Positions 56,541 through 64,000 of a DNA stretch of 64,000 bases are shown here, piece after piece; within the stretch, counting starts at the first letter, position 1, and every line of letters begins with the position of its first letter. This DNA is from Fagopyrum homotropicum (lineage: Eukaryota > Streptophyta > Magnoliopsida > Caryophyllales > Polygonaceae), in NCBI GenBank assembly GCA_033239125.1, contig BSWB01000008.1:14476001-14540000 (forward strand), written 5' to 3'. Under the pieces are notes generated by a model. The model did no database searches and was not told the origin of the DNA. It worked only from the letters and a program-made list of their open reading frames with translations. The position numbers and the translations under genes are program-made.

Positions 56541-58372
56541 TGATAACACGATTTATAGCATAGTTTTAGGTGCACATTTAGGTAGAATTCTCGCTCAATC
56601 ATGCATTATCTAGCACTAGTCCAATACGTTTTGCACTCAAAACATGTATTTTGTCGAGATAGACGTCTACACGGACTTGTGTGCGTTTTGTAGGTATTTC
56701 GGGAAGTTTCGAGCCAAAACGACACGTTTGAGGGTCGCTCATTTAGAGGACACGTTTCCAAACTCATTAGAACGCAAGGCAAGGGCTGAGAAGGACTCAA
56801 GGAACCTTGCCAACACAGGCCATGCACCAAACCACAGCCTAATGATCCAAGGCGAAGTTTCTGCACAGAATCACGGTTCTCTGAAGAACCACGGCCGTGG
56901 AAATGACCGTGGATTTTGCCAGATTCTCGTGACAGCTGTGCCATGACTCTCATGGCCAGCTCATGAAGAAATTGGTTATAAAAGTGGTCCTTGATAGTTG
57001 TTAGAGGCAGCTGGGATTTGGGTAGTTTGAGAGCAGCTCACATATTCTCCATTTTTCTTTGACAAAATATATTCCAAGAAGAAGAAGGACTTTTTCTAGG
57101 AAGGAAAGTGCAAGAAGAAGAAGAAAGGAGCCATTGCCATTGAAGAGGAGAGGAGAAGACACACTTAGCTCTTGTATTTTCGGATTTATTTCTAGAAGTT
57201 TTTGAACTCTTGAACCTTCCTTTGGAAGGGTTGTAAGTCGTTCTAATTTCATCTTCAGATTTAGATTGTGTTTGAAGTTCATTTGTTCATCTTCTTTCTC
57301 TCATTTTCTTGCAATGGAGGTTATGAATCTATGCTTGTTTGTTTTGATTTCTAATATGAATGTTGTAGGCTAGATTGATGTGATTCTAGGGTAAGGAAAG
57401 GATGGTTATGGCCAGATCTATGATAGGATGAACTTAGATTTACCTTTGGATGATTTTTGTTTATGAACGTAGCTACTGTTTGGAATCACGGGTAGTTCTT
57501 GAAGAACCACGGTCGTGGTTTCTGTAGAACAAACCGTGGTTCTTCCTGGTTCGAAGGATCTTATCTTAGGTTCATAAAATTGTTCAAACCCTAAGTTTTT
57601 GCTGAGTTTAACCTACCCTAGGGTGTCCTAGTGTAGCGACTAAGTGTTAGGAGAGACTTACCCGGTAATCCTTGCCCTTAGAATCTAAAATAGCAAAACC
57701 TTAGGTAATGGTGAGCCTAATAAGCCGCCATTGGATTAAATGTGCTAGGATAGTTGATTAGGACTTCCCTTTCCGAGACTTACCCGGTGAGGATAGGTTA
57801 GATCCCTAATTAAACAATCCGGTTTGTGTTAAATTCCTCCCCTTAGGTTCTTAGAGACTTAACCGGTAATGAGACCTTAGGTGTGGATTAGTTGGATCAT
57901 GAGACTTACCCGGTAATTGATCCCATTTTAGGAACACTTAATCCCAACATATCATAATCAATCCAAAGAATGAATAGATAACTTGAGTTTTATGCCATAA
58001 CCGGAATTTCCAACCCCTAGAATCCGTTTTCCCTTTCTCTTAATCAACATCTTGTTCGATTTGTTTATTTGTGCCAATTTTCCGACTTAGTTTGATTGAT
58101 TGTTAGCATGAGTTATGACCCTTGCTTGATGACCATAAAAACCAACAAAAACATTGAGTTTTCCATTTTCTTTGTTCCTCATCTTGTCTTAGCCTAGATT
58201 TACACTATTTTTGATCATTGCTCGACTCGATTTCACCTTAGTCTTTGAGTTCGACCTCGGAATACTTACCTTTCTACATAACGATCCGTACACTGCGGGT
58301 TTCGCTAGGTAGTTTAGGATTTAGTTCGAGTTTATAAATGTAAAGCTTTTTGTGCTATTTCCTAGCGTGACA
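56541..58372 (+). repeat. 3' LTR of element E
   Basis: A 1832-bp copy of the 5' LTR with one visible substitution (56944). It is followed by the duplication ATCTC and the gag of element D. Confidence 0.97.
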
Positions 58373-58377
58373 ATCTC

Positions 58378-60210
58378 CTTCAAGAACTTCCCATAGGCGG
58401 GCATTCCTAGAATAACATCAAGGAAAGGAATGTTAATATGCAGTTTATTCATCAAGTCAAGGAACTTACCAAAGTGCTTGTCTAGATGTGCTCTGGCCCT
58501 TGACTGGGGGAATGGAAGTGGTGGTTTGTATGTAGGAGGTGGAACATAAACTTCAGTTTTCCCCTCCGCTTTCTGTGGCTCCACCTCGGTTGGCATCTCG
58601 GCCAAAGTGTTCTTCGACTGCATCTGGACCGAGGTGGTCTTCGTCGGTACTGGCACCGACCGAGGCACTGGATCTGCAGTTTTCAGTCCACTCCTCGTAG
58701 TTCTGGCCATGATCTGGCCCTTAGGGTTGATTTCCGTCCTTGCTGGAAGCTTCCCTGGATCTCTTGGCGCTTCATTCGCCCTACTTGCAAGTTGTTGTTC
58801 AAAAGCTTTTTGGGCCTTCGAAAATGAAGTCATAGAAGTCTCCATAGCGTTGAGCTTGATCAAGATAGCCTCCAGAACTGCGTCTTTCTTTTCCGGCTGA
58901 GACGAACTTGATCCTTGCCCCTGGCTCTTTAATGGAGTAGAAGAAGAAGAAGAAGGGGAAGAGAGGAAAGGGTTAGAGGAATCGTTAGAGTTGGAGTTTG
59001 AATGATTGTTACCAGAATTTTGGTTGTTCGCCCTCCAGTTGTTGCTATTGGATCCTCTATTGTTGTTGTTGTAGTTGTTATTCCGGGAACCGTTGTTGTT
59101 GTTACGGTATCCGTTGTTGTTGTTCCTTTGCCCTTGCTCTTCCTTCTTGGTTTGAGCAACCAAGAGTTCCTTCAATTGCTTCACGTCGTTCTTCAAAGAC
59201 GTGAGTTGGTTGTTGTTGGGCTGAGTTTCTTGGAAGTTAACTCTTTTAACTCCACCTTCAGCTCCTTGGTGGGTGTACTTCTCCATATGCAAAGCTTGCT
59301 TCTCGATGAAGTCTCAAGCTTTGTCAATCGCCATGTCCATAAAGGTACCGGCGGAGAGTAGTTGGAGATTGAACTGGGTGCTTCCGTCCAGTCCTTTGAA
59401 GTATATCTCCAATAACTCTAACTTTGGAATCCCATGATGTGGGCAATCCAAAAGAATGTCCTTGAACCGCTCCCATGATTTGGACAAGCTCTCCTTGTCC
59501 TTCATAATGAAAGCGTTGATCTTCCCTCTCATTTCAGCTGTCTTTGAGGGGGGAAAGAATTTGGTCAAGAATTCCGTCGTCATCTCCTCCCATGTGCTAA
59601 TTTTTCCTGGAAGAAAAGATTGATATCAAGTAAGAGCTCTATCTTTTAAAGAAAAGTAAAAAGGTCTTAGCTTGTAGTTGTTATTTTCGATCCTCGGAGG
59701 TCTCAAGGTCTCCATCAAGATCTCATAGTTCTGAAGATGTTGATGTGGTGATTCCTTCTCTAGCCCTCCGAACTGGCATTGGCGAATCATGGATATAACT
59801 TGCGGTCGAAGTTCATAGTCATGGTCCACTGGATCTCCTAGGTTAACTCCTGGACGCCTCAGTTGTTGATTGGGGTCCATCCTTTGACCTAGGGTTTGTG
59901 GGATTCCTGCAAGAAGAACATCTCGGACTGGCCTCCGATGTGGAAGTACATCGGCCGGGGCGTCAGGTACTGGGACCTGCCTCGGTCGAGGGTCAGCAAC
60001 TGGGACCTGCATCGGTCGAGGATCAGCAACTGGATCTTCCCTCGGTCGAAGTTGATATTGGTCTCTCAAAGCGGCCATATCTGCTTTGATTGCTTCAGTC
60101 CTGGTGCGAGTTTCTTCTTTCTCTGGTCTTAGTTCTTCCCTGCTGAGGCATAGCAGCTCTAGCGCCTCTTTCAATTCGGCCTCAAGATCGCGGTTGTCTT
60201 GTTGGGCCAT
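58378..60210 (-). pseudogene. gag: gag of element D, with stops
   Basis: From ATG 60210 the frame gives a coiled-coil N-terminus, a segment with three tandem VADPRP-type repeats encoded by a 30-bp repeat, and the capsid domain start (RPGVNLGDPVDHDYELRPQV). TGA at 59623-59625 replaces the Trp of the AWYQS motif; a second TGA near 59311 replaces another Trp. The rest (58378-59292) is Asn-rich with no zinc knuckle and ends in GMPAYGKFLKEI, where E is inserted. Upstream, the codon matching the ATG of C and E reads TAG, so the start may have moved to 60210. It is not functional as full Gag. Confidence 0.88.
59968..60057 (-). repeat. 30-bp tandem repeat in gag of D, three copies
   Basis: Three consecutive units share CTGGGACCTGC or similar, CTCGGTCGAG and GTCAGCAA. 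Each unit carries one copy of the element's palindrome, inside coding sequence. Confidence 0.8.
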
Positions 60211-60399
60211 CTTCGCTTCTCTTAGACGTCGCTTGTATGTCTTTTCTGGTTCGGGATCGTAAGGAACGATTTCCTTCCCAGTGCGGGTTCTTCGCTAAAC
60301 CTAAGAAAGAACCTGCAAAAGTCACTCCAGTAGAGTGGTTAGAAGACACGGGGGCAAGTGCCCCAAGAGCAAACCGTAACCGGCTCGGTCTAGACCAAG

Positions 60400-60417
60400 T
60401 CCCAAGCAACGGCGCCA
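60400..60417 (-). promoter_or_regulatory. primer-binding site of D, tRNA-Asp variant
   Basis: The complement reads TGGCGCCGTTGCTTGGGA, 16 of 18 matches to the tRNA-Asp primer site used by E, six bases from the LTR. Confidence 0.85.
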
Positions 60418-60423
60418 AAAACT

Positions 60424-62183
60424 TGTTCGCTCCAAACGGTGTGTGCAAGCTTTAAATTTATAACCCTAGACGTAAGCTTAAAACAAGGATGCGAACCCGT
60501 AGTGTACGGGTCAATCGTAGTAAAAGCAAGGAATTCCAGGGGTCGATCACAGGGACTTAGTGAAACAAAGTCCAATCACGATATGCTTATGTGAATACTA
60601 ACCACAAGAGGTGATCAAAACAATCAAAGATGATAAAAGTCAATAAAGAAAATATGCAATTCTAGGGATTAAAGCATCTAGTTGTGGTTCCAACTCAGGA
60701 TCTAAAGATAAGCGGACAAAGCTGAGATTTTTGCATAGGAAAGGTGTTACAAAAGTGGAATAAATCACCGGGTAAGTCTCACTACTCACTAATCCAAAAC
60801 CGTAACTCCTATTACCGGGTAAGTCTCAAGGAATTAAGATAAAGAACTATAACCTCAAACTAACACACCATCTAAGGGAATAGAATCAACCTTTACCGGG
60901 TAAGTCTCAGGCTAACTCACAAAGATGGGATGAAAGCACACTCAATCCCCAATAAAGGATAAACCTTTATTACCTACACTTATGATCATGGGTAAACAAA
61001 CAAAGGAATTACCGGGTAAGTCTCATCCTAAGCTTGCATTGAACCAGGAAAGGTGTAATAAGAATAGGATTTGGCAAACTCTAACACTTAACTCTCAGTT
61101 TAGGATCAGATAAGTCACCTCGGTCAGAAGAATTCCACCCCGGCCGAGATGTTCATCGACTGAGCGAGATGCTTACGGTTAAGGTTAAAGACTCGAACTT
61201 TCAGGGTCCTACTGTGATCAAGATTATTCTATCATTGTTTTTCCCACAACCTTCAGCCAATCACCCTAGAATCACACAAGGAAATTAGCCACTCATTATC
61301 ATGAAAGCAATAATCAAATGTATGGGAAGAAGGTGAATATTTGAACAATAAGAATTTAATGTAAAGACTTCAATAACTGAATCAAATATCACAACAAAAG
61401 CGTTCCTTGGATATAAATCCAACAAAGGAAGACAACAAGGAAGGGAATCTAAGATGATCTTACAAAAACCCTTCAAAAACTATAAAGTTAAAATCTTCCT
61501 TCTTCAACCTTCAAAAAGGTTTTTCAAATCTCTCAACTGGAGGATAGCTGCTGCGTGCTATCGGTGTAAGCGGGATTTCAACTCTATGCAGGATGTTGGA
61601 TTTGTGGAAATCCAACCCTTTTTATAGGAAAATTACTCCCCAAAGATATAATATCTTAGAAAGATCTCTTCCCATAAAAATAGGTAAAATATATGATCTA
61701 GTATATCTTCTTCCTTCCAGGAGCCAAGCCCAAAAATATAAGATCTCTTTCCAAAGATAAAAGATCTCAGCCAAGAATAAAATATTCTCGCCGCGTCCTA
61801 GGTGTTCACCTCGGTCGAGTCGACTTCTCTGGATCACCTCGGTCGAGGTAAATCTGTGGTCAACCGAGGTGAGTCACAACTGAATGTGAAATCTCTCAAA
61901 TCTGGTCCAAAGTGAATCTCTAATCCATGGCTATGCTTCCTGGAGGGTTCCTTAATTATGTTCCTGAATGTAGCTCCAATGACTCCATAGCTCCTTTTGC
62001 TCCTTTTCGATGCAAAATGTGCCATTTTACCTACGATTACAACAAAACTAGGTGTAGACCTCGATTCCCGCAAAGGTAAATGAAATGGTAATATAATCAC
62101 ATAATATACATACAAACATGCAGATTATGAAAGATAAAACGTCCAAACAAACCCCAAAATATAGACTATAATTCACGCTATCA
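60424..62183 (-). repeat. 5' LTR of element D
   Basis: A 1760-bp partner of 39523-41282 with the same ends, TATA box and palindrome clusters (61105-61155 and 61805-61870). It borders the duplication ATCAT (62184-62188). Confidence 0.95.
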
Positions 62184-62188
62184 ATCAT

Positions 62189-64000
62189 TGTGGTAACTTC
62201 AAGGTGAATGGGCACCGTTTGAAGAAGTACATCCCGGAAGCCCCGGTGGAAGTGATTGCCCCACTTCACCTTGAGTGAAACGCTCCTGTGTTTGGTCAAG
62301 CTAATGACCTTAAAGAAGCGCTTAATGGGAGGCAACCCATTGGTACATATTTTTCCCTTTTGTTTTTCTTGTTTTTGTTTGATCTTACTCTTGGTGTGCT
62401 TTGTTTTTCTTTCGTGTTTTTTGAGTGCTAGATCTTGTTGACTGTCATAGGTGATGAGATGTTGGAGGTCATGTGAAAACCTCCTGGATCTATTGAAGGT
62501 ACAAGATCCGAGCACATGGATGAGGAAGAAAGCACCCAGGAAAATCGGACTGATCTTGCACAAAATCGGCCGATTTTCTTGGGTAGTTGGTCCGATTTTT
62601 CCTTCTGTCAAGGAAAGTGGTGATCTACAATCAAGCATGGGTGGAGCGGACATGGAACTTGGACGGCTTGCGGTGCCAAGCGCGGGTTCCGACATCATAA
62701 TGAACATCAAGAGCTCTCTACCATCCTTGATCGATCATCCACCATCATCATTCGATGTGAACCGAAATACCAAAGCATCACCAATTTTACATTGTGAGAA
62801 CTCTCTTTCACTTCTTTATTTAGTTTCCACATTGGGGACAATGTGTTTCTAATTATGGGGTGGGGTTTTCATGATCACTTGCATGATTAGCATCTAGGAT
62901 AGTTTAATATTGTCACATGTTTCATTATGTCTTGCATTGTACATACATATTTCGAAAAATCCAAAAAATCAGAAAATTTTAAAAAAAAAATTAGTGTTTC
63001 TAAGCTTGGGAATGACCCTTATGATGAAATTGTCTTGTGAATTGAATATGGATGGCCTTATGTGTTGAATAGATGAATGCATATGTGGACTTGAAGTACT
63101 TATCTTGAATCCTATGAATGATTTGTGATCATGAATGTTTGCCTTGATTGAATTGAGGATTGAAAGTCAAAATTACATGATAGTTCTTGCACATCATTTA
63201 GGAGTGATTAAGGCAATTCATCTTTCTCTACTTCTCATCTTGATCATGTTGTTTGAGCACCTCAATTGATGAAAAATTTGACCTCTTTTGACCCATCCGG
63301 GAATAGGAGCATGCTAGTGTGTTGATGTGTGTGAAAAACAAGTGTGGGGTGAAGTTGTTGATGAATGAATGATGTGAATGAAGTGCTGAATTTGTTGTGA
63401 AAAGTGTAGAAAAAAAATATAGGTTTGGGGATGTTGGTTTAAATGACGAGTAACTCGGCACCATTCACATAATCGGGTGTTTGTTCCTTGCCAAAGTCAA
63501 ATAAACCGATAGTCCTAACGAGCTTTGGTATGTGTGCCCGGTGTGGATGCACCTCGAAAAATAAAAAAACCCGAGGACGGCTAATCACCAAGGTTTTGGC
63601 TTTTGTACACCAATGCCATTGTCTCAAAAATGAGTGAAAAAGAAAAGAAAACAAAGAAAAGATGGAGAAAATTATACACTTGTTGGGAAGTTGAGCAAAA
63701 ACGAGATTGTGGAGTTAGTTCCTTTCCCGGATTAGCATCACATGACCTAAAAATTCCCACCTAATCACAACGCTTCTTAGCCCCTTCTTTCCTAAGTCCT
63801 ATTGACCTAAATGCATGTGTGTAAGACTTAGTGATCTAGATTGGATATACTCATGATCATCTTGACTTCTTCATTTTCACCTCTCATGCATGCTTTCTAG
63901 TTAAGTATAATTGTCTTTCCATGCCTTCATTCATTTGATGCATGATTGCTTGTCCATTGCCATGAAACATGACTATGAAGGTGATCCAATGTTAGAGGCA
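62189..64000 (+). other. integrase C-terminus and 3' tail of element C
   Basis: 62189-62278 completes the integrase C-terminal region of C (FKVNGHRLKKYIPEAP to a TGA stop at 62276-62278). The non-coding tail then carries the GCGCTTAATGGGAGGCAACC block (62317-62336), an AAATCGGCCGATTT palindrome cluster (62535-62605), the internal hairpin and purine box (62828-62868), the ATCCGGGAAT block near 63295, the conserved block of about 110 bp (63446-63555) and the TTCCCGGATTAGCATCACAT block near 63725. The window ends before the polypurine tract and 3' LTR. Confidence 0.9.

Larger units (their letters stand above)
47161..58372 (+). mobile_element. Athila-like element E, nearly intact and young, 11212 bp
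   Basis: LTRs of 1832 bp (47161-48992 and 56541-58372) are flanked by the exact duplication ATCTC (47156-47160 and 58373-58377), which interrupts the gag-protease junction of D. Reading the two LTRs side by side I find one difference (C at 47564, T at 56944). A perfect primer site, gag, pol and polypurine tract are all present. It has no ORF-1. The only obvious lesion is a 2-nt deletion between gag and pol. Confidence 0.97.
39523..62183 (-). mobile_element. Athila-like element D, complete ends, split by E
   Basis: Two 1760-bp LTRs (39523-41282 and 60424-62183) in minus orientation are flanked by the exact duplication ATCAT (39518-39522 and 62184-62188). From right to left: 5' LTR, primer site, gag, protease fused to integrase, ORF-1, non-coding tail, 3' LTR. 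RT and RNase H are missing. The LTRs differ at roughly 25 positions plus a few indels by eye, older than E and younger than C. Confidence 0.96.
31918..64000 (+). mobile_element. Athila-like element C (31918-39522 and 62184-64000), split by D
   Basis: The 5' LTR, primer site and gag-pol run to 39522. The integrase C-terminus resumes at 62184 after element D and one copy of the ATCAT duplication. Its 3' non-coding tail reaches the window edge and the 3' LTR lies beyond. The coding sequence is close to that of E, but C carries many stops and shifts, as expected for the oldest layer. No ORF-1 gene is present in the visible tail. Confidence 0.95.

Overview
This is a transposon-dense stretch of a flowering-plant (probably eudicot) nuclear genome. 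The evidence is stacked Athila-type Ty3/Gypsy retrotransposons primed by tRNA-Asp, plant-type hAT elements and LINE tails, and one intron-containing plant gene, an alpha-carbonic anhydrase. I cannot name the species. Only one intact host gene is visible (13090-14489, minus strand, six exons, 276 codons). A second host gene may survive only as its first 17 codons at 31866-31917.

Layout. 1-10655 is the 3' part of Athila-like element A (gag, pol, ATHILA ORF-1, 3' LTR), decayed. 10656-20225 is a host-like interval with a LINE reverse-transcriptase remnant, the carbonic anhydrase gene, two non-autonomous hAT elements with exact 8-bp target duplications, and a composite LINE insertion. 20226 to about 30250 is a very degenerate retrotransposon F (initiator-tRNA-Met primer site). 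Three solo LTRs of other families have landed in it: B at 21426-23039, a Tekay-like one at 25693-27605, and A2 at 27659-29188. 30250-31590 is a hAT transposase pseudogene with one hAT terminus. From 31918 to the end of the window lies Athila-like element C, split by element D (minus strand, 39523-62183, duplication ATCAT). D is itself split by element E (47161-58372, duplication ATCTC). The nesting order C, D, E agrees with LTR divergence: D has roughly 25 substitutions between its LTRs, and E has one in 1832 bp.

The elements work as gag-pol polyproteins (Gag, retropepsin, reverse transcriptase, RNase H, integrase). A and D carry a second gene, ATHILA ORF-1; E has none and C shows none within the window. 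E is nearly intact apart from a 2-nt deletion between gag and pol. D has lost exactly its RT-RNase H segment in frame.

The most unusual material is non-coding. (1) Each polypurine-like box AAGTATGGGG is preceded by a small hairpin with an RGGGAC loop whose stem covaries between elements, and the module occurs twice per element. (2) Clusters of half-site, palindrome, half-site with a CGGCCG or CGGTCG core recur in LTRs and internal regions. The palindrome arms are uniform within an element but differ between elements, even close relatives, while the spacers stay similar. (3) A block of about 110 bp upstream of the 3' LTR is conserved in all four elements. (4) A motif GAGACTTACCCGGTAA is repeated three to four times in many LTRs. 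I know of no described function for any of these.
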